A DNA stretch of 54,689 bases, taken from NCBI GenBank assembly GCA_903907745.1, contig CAIVPF010000159.1, positions 1 through 54,689 on the forward strand. Reading direction: 5' to 3'. This DNA is from an uncultured Cytophagaceae bacterium. Its GTDB lineage: Bacteria > Bacteroidota > Bacteroidia > Cytophagales > Spirosomataceae. A program made the translations under genes and the position numbers. The notes beneath the pieces are model-generated. The model searched no databases. It saw only the letters and a program-made list of their open reading frames with translations, and was not told the origin of the DNA. This document shows positions 34,481 through 44,574 of the stretch, piece after piece. Position 1 is the first letter of the stretch; every line of letters starts with the position of its first letter.

Positions 34481-36646
34481 ATGATATGCCTTATAACTTC
34501 AATTTTCGCCTTTATTTTAGAATCGCCGATTGATTCCACCCGTTCATCCACAACTTTGTCAGAAGTTACCGTCCGGAGCGCTCCTCGGTTTTTAGGAACA
34601 AGATCCTTACCTGATATGGATAAAACGCTCATTTTTTTGGGTAAGAAGACAGAGGAAATTTCATTGGCTAAATTAGATGCGAATTTGGCTAATCAATCGT
34701 TTCGACAAGTCTTTAATCGGACTCCTGGTCTGCACGTCGTGGAAAGCGATCCTTCAGGATTTAATACAAGTATTGCGATCCGCGGCTTGAGTACGAATCG
34801 TTCTTGGGATTTCAACATGCGCCAAAACGGCTACGACATGACGCCCGATCCGATGGGATACAATGAGGCCTATTATACGCCTGCCTTGGAATGGGTGGAT
34901 AAAATTCAGTTGATTCGTGGCGCTTCTTCCTTAGCCTTTGGGCCACAAGTGGGCGGAATGCTGAATTATGTTTTGGAAGCGCCTGTTTTTGAACAGGCCT
35001 TGAAGGGCTTGGTGCAGCAAAGTGTAGGCTCCTGGAATTTAAGCTCATCCCTTTTGAAATTAAAAGCTGGGAATCAACGGATAGCTTGGCTGGCATCCCA
35101 TCAATTTCGACAAGGAAATGGATTTAGGCCTAATTCAGCCTTTGATTCCAACCAAAGTTATGCTCGTCTTGATCTTAAATCAGGGAAGCAAAATCGCTTG
35201 ATTTTCGAACTTACTCGCTCCGAAGTTCTTTCCAAACAAGGAGGTGGCTTAAGCGAAGCCCAATTTGTCTCGAATCCTAAGTTCTCCAATCGCTCTCGTA
35301 ATTATTTCCAGGCACATTGGCTCATGCCCGTTCTTAAATTTCAATTCCAAGTAAATCCGCGTTTGCAAGGAGACGTTCAAGTCCTAGGCATTTTCAGCGG
35401 TAGGAGCCAGGTAGGATTTACAAAATCCAATGATGTGGTGGATTTACCTTTAGCCGAGGGGGCCTATGCTACGCGTCAATTAGACACCGATCGATATACA
35501 TCTTTTGGCTTAGAAGGTCGTTTTGGATATCAAGATAGTTTGGCAGGAAGACCTTTCTTTTTGTCAACGGGCTTCCGACTTTTTGATGGAAAGATGCAAC
35601 GAGGACAATTGGGTACCGCAAATGCATCCGTGGATTTTACCTTACAACCGATTCAGGATTTCACGCGAAAATTTTCGTTTGAAAATCAAAATCTGGCTTT
35701 TTACATCGAGAATTTGTTGAAAATTAATCCACGCTTAGCCTGGACCTTTGGCCTTCGTGGAGAATTTATTCGTTCCTTCGCGACCCAAGAGCTAAGTAAT
35801 CCAATCAGCTCATTTCGGAGCCGGCAATTTTTATTGATGGGAACGGCAATTGCTTATCGGGTAAATTCGGACATAGAAGGCTATGTCAATTTTTCTCAAA
35901 GTTTTCGACCCGTTAGCTTTTCCGATTTAATTCCGAGCGCAACCACAGACCAAGTGGATCCCAATCTCAAAGACGCTAAAGCACAAAATATGGACCTTGG
36001 TTTTAAAGGCCAAATTTCTACTCATCTTCGATTCGACATCAGTTATTTTCTGCTCAAATATCAAAATCGGATAGGCCAAATAAGCCAAAAAAATGAGCTC
36101 ATTCAAAGCTATTTATACCGGACTAATGTAGGTGAATCCACGTCTCATGGCTTGGAAGCCTATGTGGAATGGGATCCATTGGCAACGATTTTAGATCATG
36201 AATCTAGGTTGGGTCATCCGTCCTTTTTTGTGTCAACCTCCTTGCTACAAGCCAACTATGGTGATTTTCCATTAGCTAATGGCCAAAATTTACGTGGAAA
36301 AAATATCGAATACGCCCCCCAAGAAATTATCCGGACTGGAATTACCTATCGGATCGCATCCATGTCCTTAACGTATCAAATTAGCTCCACATCGGCGGTT
36401 TTTTCAGATGCACAAAATACCATCATCGCAAGTCCGCAAGGTACCGTCGGTCTTATTCCCGCGTATCAGATACACGATGTCTCATTTTCGTATCGTCAGG
36501 GGAAACATGTATACATGAAAGGATCTTTAAATAATGTGTTGAATGCGTCCTATTTTACACGTCGGGGTACGGGTGCCTATCCGGGTTTTGGAATTTTACC
36601 TGCTGAACTGCGAAATATCAGTTTTACTTTTGCATATACTTGGTAA
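34481..36646 (+). CDS. FecA-like TonB-dependent receptor
   Basis: 721 residues. A plug domain (about 55-170) contains QVFNRTPGLHVVESDPSGFNT, IAIRGLSTNRSWDFNMRQNGY and WVDKIQLIRGASSLAFGPQVGGMLNYV, the pattern of ferric-dicitrate receptors of the FecA type. A 22-strand barrel follows, ending FTFAYTW. A TonB-box-like TLSEVTVRSAPR stands near residue 25. The N-terminus MICLITSIFAFILES is hydrophobic but lacks a positive n-region, so it is an atypical signal peptide. An in-frame TAA just upstream excludes a longer form. No FecR/FecI signalling domain is present. It lies 46 bases after the barrel gene and is followed by a lipoprotein, so all four may share a transcript. Iron-chelate uptake is the family-based guess. 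Confidence 0.87.
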   Translation: MICLITSIFAFILESPIDSTRSSTTLSEVTVRSAPRFLGTRSLPDMDKTLIFLGKKTEEISLAKLDANLANQSFRQVFNRTPGLHVVESDPSGFNTSIAIRGLSTNRSWDFNMRQNGYDMTPDPMGYNEAYYTPALEWVDKIQLIRGASSLAFGPQVGGMLNYVLEAPVFEQALKGLVQQSVGSWNLSSSLLKLKAGNQRIAWLASHQFRQGNGFRPNSAFDSNQSYARLDLKSGKQNRLIFELTRSEVLSKQGGGLSEAQFVSNPKFSNRSRNYFQAHWLMPVLKFQFQVNPRLQGDVQVLGIFSGRSQVGFTKSNDVVDLPLAEGAYATRQLDTDRYTSFGLEGRFGYQDSLAGRPFFLSTGFRLFDGKMQRGQLGTANASVDFTLQPIQDFTRKFSFENQNLAFYIENLLKINPRLAWTFGLRGEFIRSFATQELSNPISSFRSRQFLLMGTAIAYRVNSDIEGYVNFSQSFRPVSFSDLIPSATTDQVDPNLKDAKAQNMDLGFKGQISTHLRFDISYFLLKYQNRIGQISQKNELIQSYLYRTNVGESTSHGLEAYVEWDPLATILDHESRLGHPSFFVSTSLLQANYGDFPLANGQNLRGKNIEYAPQEIIRTGITYRIASMSLTYQISSTSAVFSDAQNTIIASPQGTVGLIPAYQIHDVSFSYRQGKHVYMKGSLNNVLNASYFTRRGTGAYPGFGILPAELRNISFTFAYTW

Positions 36647-36690
36647 ATTGCGTCTTCATTCGTGCATGCAAATTAGATAACATAGAACCC

Positions 36691-37368
36691 ATGAAATTTT
36701 TCCCCCTGCTGATTGGCTTAATGATGTTGGCGGCTTGTCAACAAGAAAAGGCCACTACGCCACCGACCGAAATTTTAAATGAAGTTTTAGCCGCTCAAGA
36801 TGTGGCCGGATTGCAAGCTAAATATGGCAAGGAGAATTTGAGCTTAGATACGACTTGGTTTATTGGAGATGATACGTTAAGGGGCAGTATATTATTCCCA
36901 AATACACCCAAACAAGCCTTTATTTACTACCACGAGGGTAGAATTGCCGATGTAACCATTCAAGGTGAATCTTCTGCTTGGAAAACATCCAGTGGTTTAT
37001 TTTTAGGAATGTCATTAACAGAGGTGCAAAAAATTAATTCCAAAAATTTTACCATATCAGGATTTCATTGGTCACATGGGGGTTCGGTGGTTAGTTGGGA
37101 AGGCGGAAAACTCAGCGGCGATAGCAGCTTAAGTCATTTAGCCAGCTTTTCGAATGCAAACAATGCGCACGAGGGACTAAGGGATGAAGAATATACCCTG
37201 ATTTCGGGCGAAGCGGAATTTGATATACGTCATCCCTCCATTCAAAAACTAAATCCGCGATTGGATTTAATTTCCATCATTAAGCCATTTATTCCTTCCA
37301 AATCCGAGGGAATTAAAATGGGACATCAAATCGAAAAAAGCCAAATCCCACCGGTTCGAGGGAATTAA
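36691..37368 (+). CDS. Small lipoprotein of unknown function downstream of FecA-like receptor
   Basis: 225 residues from ATG 36691. An earlier in-frame start at 36640 would lie inside the receptor gene and hide the lipoprotein signal, which reads MKFFPLLIGLMMLAACQQEK with the lipidated Cys at residue 16. The mature part has no domain I recognise. It has a repetitive beta-type look (TLRGSILFPNTPKQAFIYYHEGRI, WKTSSGLFLGMSLTEVQKINSKNF) and ends in a Ser- and Pro-rich tail. Position after a TonB-dependent receptor is typical for an accessory surface or periplasmic lipoprotein. Its stop overlaps that of the convergent dehydrogenase gene through TTAA at 37365-37368. Confidence 0.72.
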   Translation: MKFFPLLIGLMMLAACQQEKATTPPTEILNEVLAAQDVAGLQAKYGKENLSLDTTWFIGDDTLRGSILFPNTPKQAFIYYHEGRIADVTIQGESSAWKTSSGLFLGMSLTEVQKINSKNFTISGFHWSHGGSVVSWEGGKLSGDSSLSHLASFSNANNAHEGLRDEEYTLISGEAEFDIRHPSIQKLNPRLDLISIIKPFIPSKSEGIKMGHQIEKSQIPPVRGN

Positions 37369-38312
37369 TTGACACGATTATTTGCCTTTCCTTGGATGAA
37401 CATCGCCAGGGTTTCCAACATCGATTTAATAATTCGCTTTCTTGCCTCCAAGCTTATCCAAGCACTATGAGGCGTAATAAAGGCATTCCTCGTGCTAGGT
37501 AAGGTATGTGTTTTCGAAGGTGGCTCGACATCCAAGACGTCCAATAAGGCCGCCGCAATCATCCCATTTTCCAAGGCATATACCAAAGCTTGATTGTCAA
37601 TTAATCCGCCTCTCGAGGTATTAATCAGAATAGCAGATTTCTTCATTTTTGCCAAAAAATCTGCATTCACAAGGTTTTCAGTGGCTGGATTTAAAGGACA
37701 ATGCAAACTAATAACATCCGAATTTTGGGCTAATTCAGCCAGGGAAACATAGTTTCGGCCCGATAATTTCAAATCCTTCGTATGTGCATAAATCACGTTC
37801 ATGCCCATAATGGCCGCCATGTTGGCCAAACAAGAACCGATATTTCCCATCCCGACAATCCCGATTGTTTTTCCATGCCATTCTTGAATTGGATGTAGGG
37901 TATAACACCAATCTGCATGTTGAGACCAATCTCCCGAAGCGACCGAATTCACGTGTAAACCCACTTGATTGCTGTAATGAAGCATGAGCGCTAGGGCATG
38001 TTGGGCTACTGAAAATGTCCCATAATTGGGTACATTGGAAACTTGGATATTTCGTTCGGCACAGGCTTGTACATCGACTGAATTATAGCCGGTTGCCGCC
38101 ACTAAAATTAAGCGCAATGTGGAAAAATGAGCCAGTTCCTCGGCTCGAATGAGACATTTGTTTGTGACAATAACATCCACATCCGCCGGTAAATTTTTAA
38201 TCTCATCCCGGGAGGTTCTGTCCCGGTAAATTACCTCGCCAAACTCAGTAAAATCATCCCAAGCCAAGTCCGATTGAAATAAGGTATAACCGTCTAAAAT
38301 GAGGATTTTCAT
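37365..38312 (-). CDS. D-2-hydroxyacid dehydrogenase (glycerate-dehydrogenase-like)
   Basis: 315 residues. NAD-binding domain with TIGIVGMGNIGSCLANMAAIMG, followed by the classical DVISLHCPLNPATENLVN, AILINTSRGGLIDNQALVYALENG (the catalytic Arg lies here) and AALLDVLDVEPP (with the Glu), then ITPHSAWIS with the catalytic His. These are the signatures of D-isomer-specific 2-hydroxyacid dehydrogenases such as HprA. The enzyme is cytoplasmic and reduces or oxidises a 2-keto/2-hydroxy acid such as hydroxypyruvate/glycerate. It is the last gene of a minus-strand run. Its ATG overlaps the stop of the MazG-like gene as ATGA at 38309-38312. The substrate is not determined. Confidence 0.9.
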   Translation of the reverse strand: MKILILDGYTLFQSDLAWDDFTEFGEVIYRDRTSRDEIKNLPADVDVIVTNKCLIRAEELAHFSTLRLILVAATGYNSVDVQACAERNIQVSNVPNYGTFSVAQHALALMLHYSNQVGLHVNSVASGDWSQHADWCYTLHPIQEWHGKTIGIVGMGNIGSCLANMAAIMGMNVIYAHTKDLKLSGRNYVSLAELAQNSDVISLHCPLNPATENLVNADFLAKMKKSAILINTSRGGLIDNQALVYALENGMIAAALLDVLDVEPPSKTHTLPSTRNAFITPHSAWISLEARKRIIKSMLETLAMFIQGKANNRVN

Positions 38313-38638
38313 GCCTTTAATTTGGGATTATTGTGATGTCGATCCTGATCACGCTCGGTTTTTTTGGCCAAATTCTTACCGAATTCCTCGCTCAAATCGA
38401 TCCCCGTTTGATTCGCCAAACAAATCAAAACAAATAATACATCCGCCATTTCTTGGCCTAAATCCTTGGTTTTATCTGATTCTTTTTCGGATTGTTCCCC
38501 ATACCTGCGTGCGATGATGCGAGCCACTTCACCCACTTCCTCGGTCAGCATGGCCATATTGGTCAGTTCATTGAAATACCGAACGCCTACGTCTTTAATC
38601 CATTGGTCCACGATGGCTTGAGATTCCTGAAGGGTCAT
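38309..38638 (-). CDS. MazG-like nucleotide pyrophosphohydrolase
   Basis: 109 residues. The all-alpha NTP pyrophosphatase signatures are present: MLTEEVGEVARIIARRYG, with the EExxE metal motif, and DLGQEMADVLFVLICLANQTGIDL with ExxD. This is the single-domain MazG/iMazG type that removes pyrophosphate from nucleoside triphosphates, often non-canonical ones, as house-cleaning. The length is normal for this short class. It follows the dtd gene with a gap of one base and overlaps the dehydrogenase start by four bases. A small hydrophilic tail rich in His, Arg and Asn closes it. The exact nucleotide preference cannot be told. Confidence 0.88.
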   Translation of the reverse strand: MTLQESQAIVDQWIKDVGVRYFNELTNMAMLTEEVGEVARIIARRYGEQSEKESDKTKDLGQEMADVLFVLICLANQTGIDLSEEFGKNLAKKTERDQDRHHNNPKLKA

Positions 38639-38639
38639 A

Positions 38640-39089
38640 TTAGGGATTTTTTGAGTCGATCAAAATGGTGACCGGGCCATCATTGCATAAGTGGACCTGC
38701 ATATCTGCACCAAAAGTCCCTGTTTGAATCTGCTTTCCTGATTTAGTCGTTAATTCCTCAATCATCGCCTCATAAAGTGGAATGGCTTGCTCAGGTCTTG
38801 CGGCCTCGATAAAACTTGGCCGATTTCCTTTTTTCGTTTGGGCATATAAGGTAAATTGACTCACGAGTAAAATATCACCATCCACCGCCTGCAGGTCCAA
38901 ATTCATTTTTCCTTCTTCATCAGAAAATATGCGTAAACCGATAATTTTCGATGCCAAATAGGTGACATCCGATGGCTCATCTGAGCTATGAATGCCTACT
39001 AATACGACGAAACCTTTTTGAATGGAGGCCTTTAATTGGCCATCGATGTGTAAGCTTGCCTCAGAAACGCGTTGGATGACCGCCAGCAT
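38640..39089 (-). CDS. dtd: D-aminoacyl-tRNA deacylase
   Basis: 149 residues, full length for Dtd. Signature regions are VIQRVSEASLHIDGQ at the start, LLVSQFTLYAQTKKGNRPSF with the catalytic Thr and the conserved Gln-Phe, and LCNDGPVTILIDS with the Gly-Pro cross-subunit motif (NxGPVT). The enzyme removes D-amino acids and glycine from mischarged tRNAs by RNA-based catalysis. It is a core gene and lies in the middle of the minus-strand run from rsmA to the 2-hydroxyacid dehydrogenase, 3 bases after mgtE. Confidence 0.95.
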   Translation of the reverse strand: MLAVIQRVSEASLHIDGQLKASIQKGFVVLVGIHSSDEPSDVTYLASKIIGLRIFSDEEGKMNLDLQAVDGDILLVSQFTLYAQTKKGNRPSFIEAARPEQAIPLYEAMIEELTTKSGKQIQTGTFGADMQVHLCNDGPVTILIDSKNP

Positions 39090-39092
39090 AAT

Positions 39093-40472
39093 CTACAATA
39101 ATAAATAGACGATGAGGAAATATACACCATACCCCAATATGTCATTGGTCGTCGTAATAAAAGGTCCACTCGCTATGGCAGGATTGATTTTAAATTGGTT
39201 CAGCACCAAAGGCGTTATCGTACCCATCAGCGAAGCCAACATGACCACCGCAAACAAAGAAATCGAAACCGTGGCGGACAACATGATCTCGCCTGAATCC
39301 ACCAATAAGGAACATCCAAACGCAAATATCGCCGCAATCAAAGCATTGATTAAGGCCACCAACAATACCTTTTGCATACGTTTGCCCAAAGTCGTATCCA
39401 AACCACTCTTATCGGCCAAACTTTGCACGATTAAAGAAGAAGATTGAATCCCCACATTTCCTCCCGTAGAACCAATCAATGGGATAAAGGCCGAAATAGC
39501 GGGTAAAAGGGCAATCGTAGAATCAAATCGGTCGATGATTTTAGCCGCTAAAAAACTGCCGACCATCCCGCCGATCAACCAAGGTAAACGCGAACGAACC
39601 AATAACCAAACCGAGTCATCTTCCTCCACATCTTCCGAAATACCGGCCATCACTTGAATATCCTCCTGCGCCGACTCCGTAATAAAATCGACCACGTCAT
39701 CAATCGTAATTCGACCCAATAAACGCCCCTGAATATTCACCACCGGAATCGCTTCCAAATCGTATTTTTGCATCAAATCCGCCACTTCCTCGCCCGGCAC
39801 ATAGGTCTGCACAGAAACGATTTCGTCGTCTTCGTAGACATCTTGAATCTTAGATCCGCGTTTCGCCAAAATGATTTTTTTCAAGGAAACCGTCCCTAAT
39901 AATTTGCCGTCGTCATCGACAACATATACGGTGTAGACCTTTTCCACATCTTCGGCTTGCCGACGAATCTCCTCCACACATTCCGTCACCGTTTGTTTGA
40001 CGTTGATTTTAATCAATTCCTTCTGCATCAAACCTCCCGCACAATCTTCGTCGTAATGCATTAAGTCAATAATGAAGCGAGCCTGTTCACGATCCTTCAA
40101 TAAGGCGATAACCTCTTCTCGAATGCGAACGGGTTGTTCATTTAAAATATCCACCGCATCATCGGAATCGATGACATTGATGTATTCCGCTATTTCATTG
40201 GAATTAAAATTCTTTAGAAATTTCTTTCGATCATCCGCATCGAGCGTCGAGATGATTTCAGCAGCTATTTTGGTATCTAAAAGTAATACAATGTATTTCG
40301 CCTCTTCGCCCGTTAATTCATCTAAAATATTCGTGATATCGGCTGGAAAAAGTTCGCCCACTTGGGCAATAATTTCCTCATTCGCTTGGGTTTGAATCCA
40401 TATGCGAATCTCGGCAAGGAACTCTTTGGTGAGTTCGAAAGGAAGGTGTTGTGGATTTAAATCTTCCATCAT
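39093..40472 (-). CDS. mgtE: Magnesium transporter MgtE
   Basis: 459 residues. An N-domain of helical repeats (about 35-140, LFPADITNILDELTGEEAKYI) is followed by two CBS domains (about 145-265, MQKELIKINVKQTV, YDLEAIPVVNIQGRLLGRITIDDVVDF). About five transmembrane segments follow (290-459) with FIPLIGSTGGNVGIQSSSLIVQSLA and INPAIASGPFITTTNDILGYGVYF, the MgtE pore signature. This inner-membrane Mg2+ channel is gated by cytoplasmic Mg2+ through the N and CBS domains. It lies 59 bases after rsmA. That gap shows no obvious M-box riboswitch; it is too short for one. Confidence 0.95.
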   Translation of the reverse strand: MMEDLNPQHLPFELTKEFLAEIRIWIQTQANEEIIAQVGELFPADITNILDELTGEEAKYIVLLLDTKIAAEIISTLDADDRKKFLKNFNSNEIAEYINVIDSDDAVDILNEQPVRIREEVIALLKDREQARFIIDLMHYDEDCAGGLMQKELIKINVKQTVTECVEEIRRQAEDVEKVYTVYVVDDDGKLLGTVSLKKIILAKRGSKIQDVYEDDEIVSVQTYVPGEEVADLMQKYDLEAIPVVNIQGRLLGRITIDDVVDFITESAQEDIQVMAGISEDVEEDDSVWLLVRSRLPWLIGGMVGSFLAAKIIDRFDSTIALLPAISAFIPLIGSTGGNVGIQSSSLIVQSLADKSGLDTTLGKRMQKVLLVALINALIAAIFAFGCSLLVDSGEIMLSATVSISLFAVVMLASLMGTITPLVLNQFKINPAIASGPFITTTNDILGYGVYFLIVYLLL

Positions 40473-40531
40473 CCCGCAATTTATGCATTATTGCCTGAAA
40501 AAAATCCTAATTGCTTAAAGAAATGATTAAA

Positions 40532-41314
40532 CTAAGCGCCCGGATATCCTTGGCTTTTCCATAATTCGGTGAGTTCTGTAAATTCAGCTACGCCTAATTG
40601 TTCCGCTCGTTTCGTTAATAGAGGATGGTCGGGTAATTGCAAAGCTCGGAGCGCATTACGCAGCGTTTTTCGTCTTTGATTAAAAGCCATTTTAACCAAA
40701 GATTTGAATTTAGCAGGATCACAATCTAGTTTTTTGTCCCAATTTCGGACGAGGCGAATGACCCCAGAATTCACTTTGGGTGGTGGCGTAAATACCTCCG
40801 GTCCCAAACTAAATAAATATTCAATGTCATAATAAGCCTGCAAAAGCACACTTAAAATGCCATAATCCCTATTGCCAGGTTTGGCTGCCAGGCGAACGGC
40901 CACTTCTTTTTGCAACATGCCCACCACTTCCACACATTGATCCTTATATTCTAACACCCGAAAGAAAATCTGCGTCGAAATAAAGTAGGGGAAATTCCCT
41001 ACGATGGCAAATTTTTCATCCCCAAAAATAGTTTCAAGTGGATATCGTAAAAAGTCTCCATCGATGAGCCGCGGACCTGTGAATTCCAAATAATTTTTGC
41101 GCAAATAGGCGACGGATTCTAAATCAATCTCAATTAAGGAGGTTTGGTATTCCGTTTTTTTAACTAAAAATTGGGTTAAAACCCCCATCCCCGGTCCGAT
41201 TTCTAGCACCTTTTGATAAGCGCCGTTGGGTACTAAGCCGTCCACAATGCGCTCGGCCGCGTTTAAATCATTTAAAAAATGTTGGCCTAAACTTTTTTTT
41301 GCTCGTACTTGCAC
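40532..41314 (-). CDS. rsmA: 16S rRNA dimethyladenosine transferase
   Basis: 260 residues, full length. The start [22 protein letters not shown] is typical. The SAM-binding motif is [15 protein letters not shown], and the catalytic motif NLPY appears as [16 protein letters not shown]. The conserved [16 protein letters not shown] and [12 protein letters not shown] follow. It dimethylates two adjacent adenosines in the 3' hairpin of 16S rRNA during small-subunit assembly. It starts a minus-strand run (rsmA, mgtE, dtd, MazG-like, dehydrogenase). It is divergent from the hybrid kinase gene across 71 bases. Confidence 0.96.
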   Translation of the reverse strand: MQVRAKKSLGQHFLNDLNAAERIVDGLVPNGAYQKVLEIGPGMGVLTQFLVKKTEYQTSLIEIDLESVAYLRKNYLEFTGPRLIDGDFLRYPLETIFGDEKFAIVGNFPYFISTQIFFRVLEYKDQCVEVVGMLQKEVAVRLAAKPGNRDYGILSVLLQAYYDIEYLFSLGPEVFTPPPKVNSGVIRLVRNWDKKLDCDPAKFKSLVKMAFNQRRKTLRNALRALQLPDHPLLTKRAEQLGVAEFTELTELWKSQGYPGA

Positions 41315-41385
41315 CTGCTCTTTGGGGTTTATTAAGTAAAATTAAGCCCTTTTTTGTACATTTAATCAAAAATTTAGAATTAAGC

Positions 41386-44300
41386 ATGGAGCAGTCGTCC
41401 ACGGTCAATTTGATTAAAACCCTCGGAGGCCTTAAACTTTTTGGAATCATCATGTCGACGGATGGTATCATTGTTTATGCAAATGACTTCACGCATCAAT
41501 TACTCGGTTACAATTCCAAGGAATTAAATGGCCTTGATTTTTTTTCCACCTTACTTCCAGGTGGTGAAAGTGAATCTCGTCGTACTTCTTTCAATAAAGC
41601 GATTGCCACAGGTGGACTTTTCGAAGAACGTGAGCGAAATTATGTAACCAAAACCGGACAAATCAAATGGGTCGAGGTGGCTTCTACCGTACTCAGCGAA
41701 GGGGATCAGGTGACTTATTTAAGCATCATCGGGGAGGATGTCAGCGAGCGCAAAAAGGTTTCCGAGGCCTTAAATCGATCCAATGCCCAATTGCAGGATT
41801 TGATCAATAATACCACCGATTTAATTCAAATTACAGGGATTACCGGACGTTTTTTATTCGTAAATCGGGCTTGGTTGGAAACCATGGGCTATTCGGAAGA
41901 AGAAGCGAAAGACCTTAAAATCCAAGATGTGCTTCATCCTGAATTTGCACATCTGACGTTGGCGCAATTTGAAAAACTAAGCAAAGGCCAAGATATTCCT
42001 GAATTTACCGCGGTATTTCGACAAAAAGATGGTCGGCGTTTATATGTCACGGGCTCGGCAACTTGCCGATTTGAAAAAGGAATTCCGACGGCCTATCGCT
42101 GTATTTTACATAATTCAACCGCCAAAGTACGGGCGGAACGAGCCAATAAATTATTTTCTTCCATCGCCCAAGTGACGATTAATTCGACCAATTTGGACGA
42201 TTTATATCTGAACATCCACAGGCAATTAGGCGAGGTGATCGATGTGAAGAATTTCTTCATCGCACAATATGACCCCGCCAAAAGTTTCCTCTATTTCCCC
42301 TATTACGTAGATGAATACTTTAATTCCCGCGTGCATTTCACCAAACGGAAATTAGGCAATGGCTTGACCGAATACGCCATTATGGCGAATAAACCCTTGA
42401 TTTTGCATGATGACGAGATACATCAATTAGCGAAGGATAAAGTCATTTACCTCTATGGTGTCGTTCCCAAGGTCATGCTTTGCGTGCCCTTGAAAATTGG
42501 GGATCGGGTGACGGGGATCATCGGGGTGAAATCGTATGAGCGTGCCAATAAATACGAGCGCCGCGATTTAGATTTATTGGATTTTATTTCAGGACAGGTG
42601 GCCTTGGCCATTGCTCGTAAACAGGCGGAAGAGGCTTTGGCACGGGAAACGGCTCGATTGAATGCGATTTTTGAAGGCAGTTCGCACTTGATGTGGTCGG
42701 TGAATAAACGCTTGATGTTGACGAGTTTTAACCATGATTATTCGGAATTACTGGAGGAACAATTGAACGTCTCCCCCCAGCTGAATTTATCCACCGAAAA
42801 GATGGGTTTCCGTTTATTGCCTCCTGCCGAACGTCGGCCTTTGGAAGATAAATACAAGGCGGCTTTTCGGGGACAAAAGCAGCATTTCGAGCTGGAACTA
42901 AAAACAAAGGAAGGTCATGAAAAATGGCTTGAGGTCTATCTAAACCCAATTTTAGCCCAAGGGATGATTTCAGAAGTCTCCGGAATCGCTCGGGATATTA
43001 CGGATTTAAAGAAATACCAGCGCGAACTCGTGTTCGCCCGAGAACAGGCGGAAAGGTCTTTAAAGGTGAAGGAGCAATTTTTAGCGAATATGAGTCATGA
43101 AATCCGTACACCGATGAACGGGGTGATCGGCATGGTAGATCTATTAAGTGATACCCGTTTGGACGAGGATCAAACGGATTATGTGCAAACCATACGCAAG
43201 TCTTCGGATACGCTCTTACATATCCTGAATGACATTTTGGATTTAGCCAAAATCGAAGCGGGCAAAATGGATTTACATCCGAGTGATTTTATATTGGAGG
43301 ATGTTTTGGTGCGGCTTATGGCGCTTTTTTCTCAGGTAGCAAATATCAAAGGAAACACCTTGCACTATGATATAGCCTCGGATATTCCTGAATGTGTCAT
43401 TGCAGATGAAACTCGTTTATTGCAAATATTGTCCAATTTAACCTCCAACTCCCTAAAATTCACCGAACGGGGGAAAGTAGTCATTGCGCTGACTATGGAA
43501 AATCGAAAGAAGGATTCTTTTGATTTGGTCGTTCGAGTGACGGATACCGGGGTTGGGATCAGCGAGGAGGATCGGAAGATATTGTTTAATGCATTCCAAC
43601 AATTGGATAATTCAACCACCAAGGTCCACGGAGGAACAGGTTTAGGTCTCGCCATTTCGCGTGAATTCTGTAAAATGATGCAAGGGGATATCGGGGTCGA
43701 GTCTGAATTGGGGAAAGGAAGTACCTTTTGGTTTAAGGTACATTTAAAAGAAGGAAATCCAAGCTTAGCTAATCAGCGAAAAACGGAAGATCGCTATGTG
43801 ATTGGAGGTAAATTAGCGGATTTGCGGCCGGATATTTTGTTGGTCGACGACAATGCGACGAACCGAAAAGTGGCCGGCCAAATTTTGATCAAAGCCGGCT
43901 GTACCGTCCAAATGGCCTCCAGTGGTCATGAGGCCATTGAAAAAATAAAAAATTCTAGTTTCGATTTGATTTTGATGGATATTCAAATGCCTGAAATGGA
44001 TGGGATGGAAACCACGGAGAGATTGAAACAATTGAACTTAGCCAATTTACCACCGATTATTGCCATGACAGCCTATGCGATGCGGGAGGACCGAGAACGA
44101 TTTATGGCCGTTGGGATGAATGATTATTTAGCGAAACCGATTCGCGCGCATCAATTAATTAACATGGTCATCGCTTGGGTTACAGGAGCAAAGCCTAAGC
44201 TGATCACCGAGGAAATTCCTTTGGCAACTTCGCTTGATTCAGGCGTGGATTATGCCGTTTTAGAGGCTCTTTCAATTGCATTGGGAGGAGATCAGGGATT

Positions 44301-44574
44301 TATGAAAGGGATGTTGGTCGATTTTATAGCGGAAGCAGAAGAACAAATTGCCCAATCGGAAATCGCTTTCCGTGCCAATAATTGCCAGGGAGTGCAGGTT
44401 GAATTACATACCTTAAAAGGTAATTCGGGAACCTTAGGGGCTGCTGCGGTGCACGTGATTTGCCAGGCCATGGAAAAAAATGCCAAATTGTGTAATTTTG
44501 AAAATTTTGAAACTGAAATTGTAACCTTAAAAAACGCTTTAAACCTATTTAAAACTTATGTGGACACGTTGTAA
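41386..44574 (+). CDS. Hybrid histidine kinase with PAS, GAF, receiver and Hpt domains
   Basis: 1062 residues from ATG 41386. A possible start at 41299 would overlap rsmA and add an implausible tail, so the later one is preferred. Domains in order: PAS (about 10-130), PAS (about 140-255, [19 protein letters not shown]), GAF (about 270-425), PAS (about 435-560), and HisKA with phospho-His571 in [16 protein letters not shown]. Then come HATPase ([30 protein letters not shown]), a receiver with phospho-Asp865 in [13 protein letters not shown], and Hpt with His1008 in [11 protein letters not shown]. No membrane segment is seen, so it senses a cytoplasmic signal through PAS/GAF. Its 3' end overlaps the start of the esterase gene by 17 bases. 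No separate response regulator lies near. Confidence 0.94.
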   Translation: MEQSSTVNLIKTLGGLKLFGIIMSTDGIIVYANDFTHQLLGYNSKELNGLDFFSTLLPGGESESRRTSFNKAIATGGLFEERERNYVTKTGQIKWVEVASTVLSEGDQVTYLSIIGEDVSERKKVSEALNRSNAQLQDLINNTTDLIQITGITGRFLFVNRAWLETMGYSEEEAKDLKIQDVLHPEFAHLTLAQFEKLSKGQDIPEFTAVFRQKDGRRLYVTGSATCRFEKGIPTAYRCILHNSTAKVRAERANKLFSSIAQVTINSTNLDDLYLNIHRQLGEVIDVKNFFIAQYDPAKSFLYFPYYVDEYFNSRVHFTKRKLGNGLTEYAIMANKPLILHDDEIHQLAKDKVIYLYGVVPKVMLCVPLKIGDRVTGIIGVKSYERANKYERRDLDLLDFISGQVALAIARKQAEEALARETARLNAIFEGSSHLMWSVNKRLMLTSFNHDYSELLEEQLNVSPQLNLSTEKMGFRLLPPAERRPLEDKYKAAFRGQKQHFELELKTKEGHEKWLEVYLNPILAQGMISEVSGIARDITDLKKYQRELVFAREQAERSLKVKEQFLANMSHEIRTPMNGVIGMVDLLSDTRLDEDQTDYVQTIRKSSDTLLHILNDILDLAKIEAGKMDLHPSDFILEDVLVRLMALFSQVANIKGNTLHYDIASDIPECVIADETRLLQILSNLTSNSLKFTERGKVVIALTMENRKKDSFDLVVRVTDTGVGISEEDRKILFNAFQQLDNSTTKVHGGTGLGLAISREFCKMMQGDIGVESELGKGSTFWFKVHLKEGNPSLANQRKTEDRYVIGGKLADLRPDILLVDDNATNRKVAGQILIKAGCTVQMASSGHEAIEKIKNSSFDLILMDIQMPEMDGMETTERLKQLNLANLPPIIAMTAYAMREDRERFMAVGMNDYLAKPIRAHQLINMVIAWVTGAKPKLITEEIPLATSLDSGVDYAVLEALSIALGGDQGFMKGMLVDFIAEAEEQIAQSEIAFRANNCQGVQVELHTLKGNSGTLGAAAVHVICQAMEKNAKLCNFENFETEIVTLKNALNLFKTYVDTL

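Noticed and set aside
36640-36690. Longer start for the lipoprotein gene
   Set aside because: It would start within the end of the FecA-like gene and hide the lipobox; ATG 36691 gives a clean lipoprotein signal.
41299-41385. Longer start for the hybrid kinase overlapping rsmA
   Set aside because: The added stretch has no domain and overlaps the divergent gene; ATG 41386 starts directly at the PAS region.
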